Assembly: GCF_004795745.1 (NCBI RefSeq)
Contig: NZ_SDGV01000004.1
Location: forward strand, 62,001-126,000
Length of the DNA: 64,000 nt
Direction: 5' to 3'
Source of the DNA: Vagococcus silagei
Lineage (GTDB): Bacteria > Bacillota > Bacilli > Lactobacillales > Vagococcaceae
Part shown: one piece after another, positions 10,015 to 20,614 of the stretch
Position numbering within the stretch: position 1 is the stretch's first letter
How the letters are laid out: each line of letters starts with the position of its first letter
Notes under the pieces: generated by a model
What the model saw: only the letters and a program-made list of their open reading frames with translations
What the model was told of the DNA's origin: nothing
Database searches by the model: none
Position numbers and translations under genes: made by a program

Positions 10015-10981
10015 ATGACGAAAATAAATTAACAATTATCGTACCTTGCTATAACGAAGAAGAAGTTCTTCCAGAGTCAAGTAAACAAATAAGAGAAATT
10101 ATTATAGAATTAATTAATGAGAATAAAGTTGCTGAAAATAGCACTATCCTATTTGTTGATGATGGGAGCAAAGACCAAACGTGGAAAATAATTGAAAAAT
10201 TACATCATGAAGATCCAATCCATTATTCTGGAATCAAATTTAGTCGTCATTTCGGCCATCAAAATGCATTAATCGCTGGTATGACAACTGCTGTGCAAAC
10301 ATCTGATATGATAGTCACAATTGATGCTGACCTCCAAGATGACATTAATGCAATTAAAGAAATGGTAACCAAATATCATGAAGGATTCGAAGTTGTTTAT
10401 GGTGTAAGAAACAACAGAGATACTAATACTAAGTTCAAGCGTCGGACAGCACTTGCATTTTACTCAATGATGGGAAAAATTGGTGTTAACATGGTGGCAA
10501 ATCATGCTGACTTTAGATTAATGAGTAAATGCGCTACAAAAACATTACTTTCATTTAAGGAGCAAAATATTTTTCTCCGTGGTCTCGTTCCTTTAGTCGA
10601 CTATGCTTCTACTGAAGTCTACTATTCTAGAAATAAACGCCTTGCTGGAGAATCAAAATATCCATTGAAAAAAATGATTTCTTTCGCGTTGGAGGGCATC
10701 ACTTCATTTTCAATAATGTCTATTCGTTTTGTTCGAAATCTTGGTATTTTAACATTTTTCATTGGAATTATTTACTCACTTAATATCTTGTTCCAACATC
10801 TCACCGGAAATACTGTTCCTGGATGGTCTTCTTTGACGATGAGTATTTGGATTTCAGGTGGTATTCAACTTGTTTCATTATCTATTATTGGTGAATACAT
10901 CAGAAATATTTATTCCGAAGTAAAAAAAGACCCCGCTTTATTATTGAAGAAAACTTGTCCGATAAAAATAACAATATTTAA
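10015..10981 (+). pseudogene. CsbB/DPM1-like GT2 glycosyltransferase with two apparent frameshifts
   Basis: The product would be a membrane-bound GT2 enzyme that loads a sugar onto undecaprenyl phosphate. Motifs are LTIIVPCYNEEE, FVDDGSKDQTW, SRHFGHQNALIAGM, IDADLQDD and the two C-terminal membrane helices. The only well-placed ATG (10015, SD AGGAG) is out of frame: it reads M-T-K-I-N-stop, while the catalytic frame runs open from 9966 with no ATG, GTG or TTG before the GT2 motifs. One missing base after the ATG would restore M-N-E-N-K-L-T. Near the end, a run of seven A at 10922-10928 shifts the frame. With eight A it would read KKRPRFIIEENLSDKNNNI and stop at 10981, the family-typical tail. 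As written, the frame instead continues to 10991 with an atypical tail. Either real decay or homopolymer sequencing errors. Confidence 0.8.
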
Positions 10982-11031
10982 CATTTTTTAATTAATAAAA
11001 TCATTTAACCTTAGAGGTTAGATGTAAAAAA

Positions 11032-11062
11032 GGAACAAGTGCGTCGAATACGCACTTGTTCC
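11032..11062. terminator. Bidirectional terminator between the GT2 gene and pdhD
   Basis: A perfect 13-bp stem (GGAACAAGTGCGT with ACGCACTTGTTCC) around CGAAT is flanked by A and T runs on both sides, so it can end both the plus-strand GT2 transcript and the minus-strand pdh operon. Confidence 0.9.
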
Positions 11063-11083
11063 TTTTGATTTATAGCTATTGAA

Positions 11084-12490
11084 TTAAACGTGAATTGGTA
11101 AACCTAATGCCAATTCAGCTGTATCCATTACTGCCTCAGCCAATGATGGATGAGAATGGATTGTTAAAGCAATATCCTCTGCATTCATCCCAGCTTCAAC
11201 TGCTAAGCCAATTTCAGCAATCATATCGCTTGCGCCAACACCGACTACTTGTCCACCAACAACAATGTTATCTTCTTTTGTTGTGACCAAACGTACAAAA
11301 CCTTCAGTTTGGTTAAGTGATAATGCTCGGCCATTTCCACCTAAAGTGAATTTAGATGCTTTAACGTCTAATCCTGCTTCTTTCGCTTCTTTTTCTGTCA
11401 TTCCAACAACTGCTAATTCTGGATCAGTAAAAGCTACTGCAGGCATGCCGACATAATCGACTTCAACTGCTTTACCAGAAATTGCTTCTGCGGCGATTTT
11501 AGCTTCAAAACTTGCTTTATGAGCAAGTGCAGCACCAGCTACAATGTCACCAATTGCCCAAATACTTGGCACATTTGTACGACCTTGTTTGTCAACATTA
11601 ACTAAACCACGTTCAGATAACTCAACGCCAGCAATTTCTAAACCTAAATCATCTGTATTAGGACGACGGCCAACTGTTACCATCACGTAATCAGCTTCAA
11701 TTGTTTCTGTTTTACCATCTGCTTCATAGTGAACAGTTACACTGTCACCATTATCAATTGCTTCTTTAGCCATTGCTTTAGTGACTACTTTGATGCCTTT
11801 TTTCTTAAAGTCTGATTCAACAAATTTAACCATATCTTTTTCAAATGTTGGTAAAATTTGAGGAGAACCTTCAAGAATTGTAACTTCGGCACCAAGGTTA
11901 GCATAAGCACTTCCTAATTCAGCACCAATGACACCACCACCAACGATGACAAATTTCTTTGGTACTTCTGGTAAGTTTAAGCCACCAGTTGAATCAAGAA
12001 CGCGACCACCAAATTTGAATCCTTTAATTTCAATTGGTCGACTACCAGTCGCAACAATTGCATTGTTGAATGAATAAGTTTGGGCGCTATCTTCGTTGAT
12101 GACACGTAATGTGTTTTCATCAACAAAGAATGCTTCACCATTAATAATTTCAACTTTATTTTTCTTTAAGAGGAATTTAACACCTGTCGTTAATTGATTC
12201 ACGACAACGTTATCTTTCCAATCCTGTGTTTTTGCAAAATCCAATTTAACATTTTCAGCTGTCACACCGAAAACATCACTGTGTTTTGCATCGTGTAATT
12301 TATGTCCAGCACTAATTAAAGCTTTTGATGGAATACAGCCAACGTTTAAACAAACGCCACCAATGTATTCGCGCTCGATGATTGCGACTTTTTGCCCCAT
12401 TTGTGCGGCACGAATTGCTGCTACATATCCACCAGGTCCTGCCCCAATGACGACTGTATCTAATTCTACTGCGAAATCTCCTACTACCAT
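11084..12490 (-). CDS. pdhD: Dihydrolipoyl dehydrogenase (E3 of pyruvate dehydrogenase)
   Basis: The 468-aa FAD flavoenzyme reoxidises the dihydrolipoyl arms of PdhC and passes electrons to NAD+. Visible motifs are the FAD dinucleotide fold [19 protein letters not shown], the redox disulfide [13 protein letters not shown], the NAD fold [13 protein letters not shown], the second FAD segment [14 protein letters not shown], and the C-terminal catalytic His-Glu region HSHPSLAEA. The start at 12490 has AAGGTGA at good spacing. Last gene of the pdhABCD operon, 12 bp after pdhC. Confidence 0.97.
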   Translation of the reverse strand: MVVGDFAVELDTVVIGAGPGGYVAAIRAAQMGQKVAIIEREYIGGVCLNVGCIPSKALISAGHKLHDAKHSDVFGVTAENVKLDFAKTQDWKDNVVVNQLTTGVKFLLKKNKVEIINGEAFFVDENTLRVINEDSAQTYSFNNAIVATGSRPIEIKGFKFGGRVLDSTGGLNLPEVPKKFVIVGGGVIGAELGSAYANLGAEVTILEGSPQILPTFEKDMVKFVESDFKKKGIKVVTKAMAKEAIDNGDSVTVHYEADGKTETIEADYVMVTVGRRPNTDDLGLEIAGVELSERGLVNVDKQGRTNVPSIWAIGDIVAGAALAHKASFEAKIAAEAISGKAVEVDYVGMPAVAFTDPELAVVGMTEKEAKEAGLDVKASKFTLGGNGRALSLNQTEGFVRLVTTKEDNIVVGGQVVGVGASDMIAEIGLAVEAGMNAEDIALTIHSHPSLAEAVMDTAELALGLPIHV

Positions 12491-12502
12491 GCGCGTTTCA
12501 CC

Positions 12503-14128
12503 TTAACCTTCCATTAATAATAATTCTGGATCTGCCAATAAACGTTTAATATTGTTCATTGCTTTTTGAGCTGTTGCGCCATCGACAACACGGTGGTCAA
12601 AACTCATTGATAATTTCATCATACGACCTACTGCTAATTCGCCATCTTCATTGACAACTGGTTGTTGCGTAATTGTACCCACACCTAAAATAACCACTTC
12701 TGGGTAGTTGATAACTGGTGTAAACCAACCGCCACCAACTGAACCAATGTTACTAATTGTAACAGTACCGCCACGCATATCGGGAGCTGTTAGCTTACCT
12801 TCAATAGCAAGTGCCGCTTTTGCGTTAATTTCATCAGCAATGTCAAACATACCTTTTGTATCTGCTTGTTTGATGTTTGGTACATATAGACCGTGATCTG
12901 TATCAGTTGCGATACCAATGTTGTAATAGTTTTTATAGACAATTTCATCTGTCGAATCATCAATAGATGAGTTTAACACTGGGAATTGTTTCATTGTCGC
13001 CGTTAATGCTTTTACAACGTATGGTAAGAACGTTAATTTAGTATCACGAGCTGCTGCAACATCTTTAAATTTCTTACGGTGATCCCATAATTTAGAAACC
13101 TCTACTTCATCATGTAAAGTAACATGAGGCGCTGTATGTTTGCTATTAACCATTGCTTTTGCAATAGCTTTACGTGTTGGTGTCATTTTTTCTCTAACTT
13201 CGGCTTCTGGTGCGCCAACAAATGGTGTTGGTGCTGCAGCTGGAATAGATTTGCTTGTCACAACCTCAATAGCTGGAGCCGCTTCTTTCGTTGTCACAAC
13301 TTGAATTGAATCTGTGGCAACTGGTGCTGAACCAAAATTATCAATATCAGCTTTTACAACACGTCCACCTTTTCCTGTTGGTGATACTTGTGTAATATCA
13401 ATGCCTTTTTCACGTGCATATTGACGAACTGAAGGCATCGCTAACACGCGTTTTGAACCATTAGCAGTTGCACTTGACGCACTTGGAGCTGCTGGAGCAT
13501 CATTACTAACAAGTGTAATCACTTCTGGAGCTTTTGGTGTTTCAACAGCTGGTGCAGTTGCGTCGTTATGTCCTGGTGCATCAATCTCAACTAAGACATC
13601 ACCTACATTTGCTACTGTACCTTCAGGGACGACAACTTTAACAACTTTCCCTGTCACTGGTGATGGGATTTCTTCAACTGATTTATCATTTTGAACTTCT
13701 AAAAGTGTATCATCTTCATTGATTGTATCGCCTTCTTTGACGAACCATTTCATGATTTCGCCTTCTGCAATACCTTCACCAATATCTGGTAATTTAAATT
13801 GGAATACACCACCTGTTGCCGGAGTTGCTGTTTCAACAACAATTGCTTCTGGAGCTGCTTCAACAACTTCCGTTTCCTCTTCTTCATGACCTGGTGCGTC
13901 AATTTCAACAAGAACATCGCCAACATTTGCAACTGTGCCTTCTGATACGACAACTTTTAAAACTTTTCCTGTCACTGGTGACGGGATTTCTTCAACCGAT
14001 TTATCATTTTGAACTTCTAAAAGTGTATCATCTTCATTGATTGTATCGCCTTCTTTAACGAACCATTTTACGATTTCGCCTTCTGCAATACCTTCACCAA
14101 TATCTGGTAATTTAAATTTAAATGCCAT
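12503..14128 (-). CDS. pdhC: Dihydrolipoamide acetyltransferase (E2) with two lipoyl domains
   Basis: The 541-aa core subunit of the pyruvate dehydrogenase complex carries acetyl groups on lipoyl lysines and transfers them to CoA. Two lipoyl domains (about residues 1-81 and 107-187) carry the lysines K43 and K149 in the motif QNDKSVEE. Alanine/proline/glutamate-rich linkers follow, then a peripheral subunit-binding domain ([15 protein letters not shown]) near residue 235 and the catalytic domain with [10 protein letters not shown] near the end. Many Gram-positive E2s have one lipoyl domain; two are common in enterococcal relatives. The two domains are almost identical (see repeat). Confidence 0.97.
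   Translation of the reverse strand: MAFKFKLPDIGEGIAEGEIVKWFVKEGDTINEDDTLLEVQNDKSVEEIPSPVTGKVLKVVVSEGTVANVGDVLVEIDAPGHEEEETEVVEAAPEAIVVETATPATGGVFQFKLPDIGEGIAEGEIMKWFVKEGDTINEDDTLLEVQNDKSVEEIPSPVTGKVVKVVVPEGTVANVGDVLVEIDAPGHNDATAPAVETPKAPEVITLVSNDAPAAPSASSATANGSKRVLAMPSVRQYAREKGIDITQVSPTGKGGRVVKADIDNFGSAPVATDSIQVVTTKEAAPAIEVVTSKSIPAAAPTPFVGAPEAEVREKMTPTRKAIAKAMVNSKHTAPHVTLHDEVEVSKLWDHRKKFKDVAAARDTKLTFLPYVVKALTATMKQFPVLNSSIDDSTDEIVYKNYYNIGIATDTDHGLYVPNIKQADTKGMFDIADEINAKAALAIEGKLTAPDMRGGTVTISNIGSVGGGWFTPVINYPEVVILGVGTITQQPVVNEDGELAVGRMMKLSMSFDHRVVDGATAQKAMNNIKRLLADPELLLMEG
13568..14116 (-). repeat. Tandem lipoyl-domain duplication inside pdhC
   Basis: Two 231-bp units, 13886-14116 and 13568-13798, encode lipoyl domains that differ at only a few residues (for example V20/M, L57/V and S62/P). 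The DNA is close to identical as well. They are separated by an 87-bp linker rich in Glu, Ala and Val codons. This indicates recent duplication or ongoing gene conversion. Confidence 0.9.
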
Positions 14129-14165
14129 GTCTCATACTCTCCTTCTCTTATCTATGTAAGCTAGT

Positions 14166-15143
14166 CTAAAATTCGTAAACTTCTTTCACTTTTGCTTCGA
14201 TATCAGATGCATTTGGTAACCAAACATTTTCAGCTTGACCAAATGGGAAAATTGTATCTGGAGCAGAGACTCTTCCGATTGGCGCTTCTAAAGAAAGAAC
14301 TGCACGCTCAGAAATTTCAGATGCAACTTGAGCGCCTACACCGGCTTGTTTTTGAGCTTCTTGAACGACAATCACACGACCTGTTTTTTCAACAGACGCA
14401 ACAATTGTATCAACGTCTAATGGCGCAACCGTTCTTAAATCGATGATTTCAACAGAAATGCCTTCTTTTTCTAATTTATCAGCGGCTTTGATTGCTTCAC
14501 GCACCATCGCACCATAAGTAATAATAGAAACGTCTTTTCCTTCACGAGTTACAGCTGCTTTGTCTAAAGGAACAGTGTAAGCTTCATCTGGAACTTCCTC
14601 ACGGAATGAACGATATAATTTCATATGTTCTAAGAAAACAACTGGATCGTTATCACGAATCGCTGAAATTAATAATCCCTTAGCATCATATGGGTTACTT
14701 GGAATTACCACACGAATACCAGGTGATTGTGCAATTAAACCTTCTAAGTTATCTGAGTGTAATTCAGGAGTATGCACACCGCCACCAAATGGAGCGCGAA
14801 TTGTAATCGGCATGTTACGTGTACCACTCATACGGTAACGTGTACGTGCCATTTGACCAATAATTTCATCCATTACTTCAAATACGAAACCGAAGAATTG
14901 GATTTCAGGTAATGGGCGAAAACCTTCTAATGCTAAACCAAAAGCTAAACCACCAATACCAGATTCTGCTAAAGGTGTATCAAAAACACGGTCAACACCA
15001 AATTTTTCTTGCAAACCTTCTGTTGCACGGAATACACCACCGTTATTCCCAACATCTTCACCAAAAACTAATACATCTGGATTAGCTTCTAGTTCTAAAG
15101 CTAGTGCGTCTGTAATTGCTTGAATCATTGTTTTTTGTGCCAT
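14166..15143 (-). CDS. pdhB: Pyruvate dehydrogenase E1 beta subunit
   Basis: The 325-aa beta subunit of the E1 heterotetramer, which with PdhA decarboxylates pyruvate using thiamine diphosphate. It shows the TPP-cofactor activating glutamate region [20 protein letters not shown], the [16 protein letters not shown] segment, and a transketolase C-terminal domain with [19 protein letters not shown]. The length is normal. It lies 3 bp after pdhA and 37 bp before pdhC, so it is co-transcribed. Confidence 0.97.
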   Translation of the reverse strand: MAQKTMIQAITDALALELEANPDVLVFGEDVGNNGGVFRATEGLQEKFGVDRVFDTPLAESGIGGLAFGLALEGFRPLPEIQFFGFVFEVMDEIIGQMARTRYRMSGTRNMPITIRAPFGGGVHTPELHSDNLEGLIAQSPGIRVVIPSNPYDAKGLLISAIRDNDPVVFLEHMKLYRSFREEVPDEAYTVPLDKAAVTREGKDVSIITYGAMVREAIKAADKLEKEGISVEIIDLRTVAPLDVDTIVASVEKTGRVIVVQEAQKQAGVGAQVASEISERAVLSLEAPIGRVSAPDTIFPFGQAENVWLPNASDIEAKVKEVYEF

Positions 15144-15146
15144 GAT

Positions 15147-16876
<1,730 letters not shown>

Positions 16877-17578
16877 ATGATCAAAAAAATTCTAACCATT
16901 GGCGAGTCTTCACCATTAATGACAAAGAGTATTCAAACAGATTTAAAAGTTTTTCAAGACTACTCACATTTTGGGTTTACTACAATTACTTCACTGTCCT
17001 TACAAGATGGTCAACAGCATCACGTTGAAACAGACGTCTTCGAAGCACAGATTGAAACAGTATTAGCCGGTGGTCATTTAGACGGGATTTTGATTAACTC
17101 AATTGCATCAAAAAATCACTTACAGACACTCATTAATTTAATTGAAGAACAAAAAAATGTTTTTAGTGTTTTAGATTTGCAAAACAACGATAATATAATT
17201 AATTCAACTGAACCAGTTAAAAAGAAACTTAGACAACTCATAGAACTAGTTGACATTATAATTTGTGATTGGGATATTCTTAACCCACTATATTTTAATG
17301 TCGAAAGCCCGACACAAAGAGATTTAAAAATGAGAATGCAAGATTTTAATCGCACTGGTGTTAAACAGCTGCTCATTAAAAACATCTCATTAAAAGATTT
17401 CACACCAAATATGGGCCTATTAAAAACAGATAATCTATTGATAATTTACGATCAACAAGATAATATATCTTTTTCAAAACCAACATTTGGTGCATCATTA
17501 ATTAGCAACTGTTTATTAGATCAAACTATTTCCAGTGCAATTTCAAATAGTTTACAATACGTTAACCAGTTAAATTAG
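16877..17578 (+). CDS. Degenerate ThiD/PdxK-like (hydroxymethylpyrimidine kinase fold) protein
   Basis: The 233-aa protein aligns by eye with ThiD/PdxK sugar-kinase-fold enzymes: ILTIGESSPLMTKSIQTDLKVF stands where ThiD has a GSDxSGGAGIQADLKTF-type motif, followed by FGFTTITSLSLQDG, a DGILINSI strand and a C-terminal FGASL...ISSAISNSLQYV. The glycines of the first motif and the GTGCT anion-hole/catalytic loop near the C-terminus are not conserved, so kinase activity looks unlikely. It might be a pseudoenzyme or a highly diverged kinase. A strong AGAGGAGG precedes the ATG. It overlaps the convergent thiolase gene by 4 bp. Confidence 0.6.
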   Translation: MIKKILTIGESSPLMTKSIQTDLKVFQDYSHFGFTTITSLSLQDGQQHHVETDVFEAQIETVLAGGHLDGILINSIASKNHLQTLINLIEEQKNVFSVLDLQNNDNIINSTEPVKKKLRQLIELVDIIICDWDILNPLYFNVESPTQRDLKMRMQDFNRTGVKQLLIKNISLKDFTPNMGLLKTDNLLIIYDQQDNISFSKPTFGASLISNCLLDQTISSAISNSLQYVNQLN

Positions 17579-18759
17579 CGTTCTGTTTCAATCACCATTG
17601 ATATTCCTTGGCCACCTCCAATACAAAGCGTTGCAAGTCCTGTTGTTTCATTTCGTTGCATTAGCTCGTGAATCAAAGAGACTAGAATACGAGCACCACT
17701 TGCACCAATAGGATGGCCCAAGGCAATTGCTCCACCATTAACATTTACAAGCTCAGGATTTAAACCCAACTCTTTAGATACACAGAGTGCCTGTGCTGCG
17801 AATGCTTCATTTGACTCAATCAGATCTAAATCAGAAACTGTTAAGGCAGCCTTTTTTAAGGCTTTTTTTGTTGCTTCAATTGGACCCATTCCCATTAATT
17901 CAGGTGAAACACCGGCTGAAGCCCATGATTTAATAGTTGCTAAAATAGGCATTTTTAATAACTCTGCTTTTTCACGACTCATTAAAATTACAGTCGCTGC
18001 TCCGTCATTCATTCCAGACGCGTTCCCCGCTGTAACAGTCCCATCCTTTTTGAAAGCTGGTTTCAATTTAGCCAACTGTTCTAGACTACTATTTGCTCTA
18101 GGATATTCATCGACATCAAAATATCCTGTTGAAACAAGTTTTTCGTTCACTTTAATTGGAACTATTTCATCTTTAAAGCGATCTATTTCTATTGCGTGTT
18201 TAGCTTTAATTTGACTATTTAAAGCAAACGTATCTTGTTCCTTGCGATCAATGCCAAATTTTTCGGCAATATTTTCGGCAGTAATACCCATATGCTCACC
18301 AGAAAAAGCGTCAGTCAGCCCATCTTGTAGCATCAAGTCTTGCATGTTTAAATTACCCATTGCTTTTCCTTTTCGCACGCCGTATGTAACGTGTGGGGCC
18401 TGACTCATATTTTCCACACCGCCAGCAACGACAACTTCATGTTCACCTGTCATAATCGCTTGCGTCCCTAAAATAATAGCCTTTAAACCTGATCCACATA
18501 CTTTATTTACAACATAAGCTGATGTTTCAATTGGTAAATTCGCTTTTACAGCAACTTGCCTGGCAAGATTTTGACCTAATCCGGCTCCTAAAACGTTACC
18601 TAAAATAACCTCATCAACTTCTTCCGGTTCTAATCTTAATGTACTAATTTGATTTTCTATAAGCTGTGCTGCTAAATCAATAGCTGACGTCTGACTCAGC
18701 GACCCTCCAAATTTTCCAATCGCACTTCTTTTCGCTGAAACAATAACAACATCTTGCAT
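17575..18759 (-). CDS. Acetyl-CoA C-acetyltransferase (thiolase)
   Basis: The 394-aa thiolase condenses two acetyl-CoA to acetoacetyl-CoA or cleaves it. Key features are the nucleophilic cysteine C88 in VNKVCGSGLKAI, the NEAFAAQ motif, the catalytic histidine in GGAIALGHPIGASGAR, and the C-terminal cysteine in CIGGGQGISM. I chose the ATG at 18759 because GGAGG lies just upstream; a longer reading from 18786 is less likely. It could feed the mevalonate pathway or fatty-acid metabolism; no partner genes are adjacent. The stop codon overlaps the end of the convergent ThiD-like gene. Confidence 0.93.
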   Translation of the reverse strand: MQDVVIVSAKRSAIGKFGGSLSQTSAIDLAAQLIENQISTLRLEPEEVDEVILGNVLGAGLGQNLARQVAVKANLPIETSAYVVNKVCGSGLKAIILGTQAIMTGEHEVVVAGGVENMSQAPHVTYGVRKGKAMGNLNMQDLMLQDGLTDAFSGEHMGITAENIAEKFGIDRKEQDTFALNSQIKAKHAIEIDRFKDEIVPIKVNEKLVSTGYFDVDEYPRANSSLEQLAKLKPAFKKDGTVTAGNASGMNDGAATVILMSREKAELLKMPILATIKSWASAGVSPELMGMGPIEATKKALKKAALTVSDLDLIESNEAFAAQALCVSKELGLNPELVNVNGGAIALGHPIGASGARILVSLIHELMQRNETTGLATLCIGGGQGISMVIETER

Positions 18760-18868
18760 AATTTTTCCTCCAGTTTCTTGACTCAATATATAGTAAATAT
18801 GACGAATTTTCTTAAATTTTGCAAGCTTTCTACCAAAGTTTAATAATAGTTTATCTTTTATAAAAAAA

Positions 18869-18906
18869 ACGTGTAGATTAAGAGATAATTCTCTTTTTCT
18901 ACACGT
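18869..18906 (-). terminator. Terminator of the ftsEX operon
   Basis: A perfect 9-bp stem (ACGTGTAGA with TCTACACGT) encloses a second AGAG/CTCT pairing and is followed on the minus strand by a run of eight T. It lies 17 bp after the ftsX stop. Confidence 0.9.
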
Positions 18907-18922
18907 TTCTAAATTAATTGAA

Positions 18923-19810
18923 TTAGATTTTTAAGAAGCGGCGCATTGAGAAGACTGATCCTACCGATCCAATGACAACACCAATTAAAATTAAAATGAC
19001 ATTCAATTGCAACACAAGTGTTGTTGGGCGAATTAAGTCGTAACTTGACATGTTCTTCGCGAAAATAAAGTAAACTTGTGAATAACCAAATGATAATAAA
19101 ACAAGTGGGATAATTGATCCTAGCACACCAATAAAGGCACCTTCTAAAAAGAATGGCCAGCGGATATATCCATTTTTCGCACCAACGAGGCGCATAATTT
19201 GAATTTCTCGTTTTCTTGAAATAATCGTAATTCTAATTGTATTAGAAATCAAGAAAATAGCGACTACAATTAGGAAAACACCTGCAATCGTTCCCCATAA
19301 TTTAACATTTTTTGCCATCGTAAAGAGTTTTTCTGATTTTTTACCACCATAATCCGCTTTATCAACATTGGCAAGGTTCTGAACTTCTCTTTGAATTGTT
19401 TTAATGTCTTCTGTATCTTTTGGTGTTACTACATAAACATCATAAAGTGGATTATCATCACCATCAAATAATTTCCAAGTATCACCAAGTTTTTCAGTTA
19501 ATTTTTTATATTCTGTTTCTTTACTAGAAAATGTTACTTTATCGACACCTTTAATCTCACTTAGTTCTTTACCAAGTTTTTGAGTATCTTCATCTGAAGT
19601 ACCAATTTCTACAAAGACCGAAACATCAACATTATCCTTGATATCAACAGCAATTTTACTTACATTTAAAATGATTGCTAAAAAGACACCAACTAGAGTT
19701 AAAGTAATCGTAACCGCACTGACAGACGCAACCGTCATCCAGCCGTTACGTTTTAAGTTTTTAAGCGCACTCCCAATATGTCTAAAAAAGTTTCTAATCA
19801 TCGTATCCAT
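18923..19810 (-). CDS. ftsX: Cell division protein FtsX
   Basis: The membrane partner of FtsE, which couples ATP hydrolysis to peptidoglycan hydrolase activation at the septum. With the chosen start (ATG at 19810, SD GAGGGGG) it is 295 aa. An alternative ATG at 19801 gives MIRNFFRHIG. One transmembrane helix near residues 24-48 is followed by an extracytoplasmic domain and the C-terminal FtsX/MacB permease domain with three helices. The gene overlaps the end of ftsE by 17 bp, which suggests coupled translation. Confidence 0.95.
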   Translation of the reverse strand: MDTMIRNFFRHIGSALKNLKRNGWMTVASVSAVTITLTLVGVFLAIILNVSKIAVDIKDNVDVSVFVEIGTSDEDTQKLGKELSEIKGVDKVTFSSKETEYKKLTEKLGDTWKLFDGDDNPLYDVYVVTPKDTEDIKTIQREVQNLANVDKADYGGKKSEKLFTMAKNVKLWGTIAGVFLIVVAIFLISNTIRITIISRKREIQIMRLVGAKNGYIRWPFFLEGAFIGVLGSIIPLVLLSFGYSQVYFIFAKNMSSYDLIRPTTLVLQLNVILILIGVVIGSVGSVFSMRRFLKI

Positions 19811-20480
19811 AATCCCCCTCATCTTGGTCCCTTGTAATACGGCCATTTTCAATTGCAAGCACACGGTGACGAATTGTATTTACAATTGTACTATTATGAG
19901 TAGCCATCACAATTGTTGTGCCTTGGCCATTGATACGTTCTAATAACTCCATAATTTCCCATGAGTTTTCTGGATCTAAGTTACCCGTTGGTTCGTCGGC
20001 GATTAACACTTTAGGTGTATTTACAATTGCTCTTGCAATTGCAACACGTTGTTGTTCCCCACCAGATAATTCACTTGGGAAAACGCGAACTTTGTGTTTC
20101 AGACCTACTAAGGATAAAACTTCCATCACACGTTTTTTTACTTCTCTAGGTTTTTTACCGATAACTTGCATTGCATATGCAACATTTTCATACACGGTTT
20201 TATGTGTTAATAATTTGTAATCTTGGAAAACAATTCCGATTTCACGTCGTAAATACGGAATATTTCGGTTTCTTATCGTTAATAAGTCGTAACCACACAC
20301 ACTTAATGAGCCTTTTGTTGCTCTTTCTTCACGGTACATTAATTTTATAAAAGTAGATTTACCGGCACCACTAGGGCCTACTACATAAACAAAATCACCT
20401 TGATTAATGTTTACCGTAACATTGCGCAAAGCAGTCGTACCGTTCGAATATTTTTTGGTTACTTTTTTCATTTCAATCAT
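19794..20480 (-). CDS. ftsE: Cell division ATP-binding protein FtsE
   Basis: The 228-aa ABC ATPase of the FtsEX complex. Walker A GPSGAGKSTFIKLMYREE is FtsE-typical, followed by the Q-loop IGIVFQDYKLL, signature LSGGEQQRVAIARA, Walker B VLIADEPTGNLDP and H-loop ATHNS. It works at the inner face of the membrane with FtsX. It lies 135 bp downstream of prfB, the arrangement seen in many Firmicutes where prfB precedes ftsEX. Confidence 0.97.
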   Translation of the reverse strand: MIEMKKVTKKYSNGTTALRNVTVNINQGDFVYVVGPSGAGKSTFIKLMYREERATKGSLSVCGYDLLTIRNRNIPYLRREIGIVFQDYKLLTHKTVYENVAYAMQVIGKKPREVKKRVMEVLSLVGLKHKVRVFPSELSGGEQQRVAIARAIVNTPKVLIADEPTGNLDPENSWEIMELLERINGQGTTIVMATHNSTIVNTIRHRVLAIENGRITRDQDEGDYGYDD

Positions 20481-20614
20481 AGATATTCTCCCCGACTATA
20501 TATTTTTTTATGCTTCGTTATATCTTATCCAGTATAACATGGATATATGTCTGATTTAATAGTTAATCTTTACAATTTCATTTCAATTCAGAAAAGTTAC
20601 TGTTAAGATTGTCG

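Noticed and set aside
10281-10991. GT2 gene as an intact shorter protein starting at the ATG at 10281
   Set aside because: It would lack the nucleotide-sugar binding motifs encoded in the same frame upstream (VPCYNEEE, VDDGSKD), and has no ribosome site.
13568-14116. pdhC repeat as an assembly duplication
   Set aside because: The units differ at several codons and have different flanking linkers, and double lipoyl domains are normal in this group.
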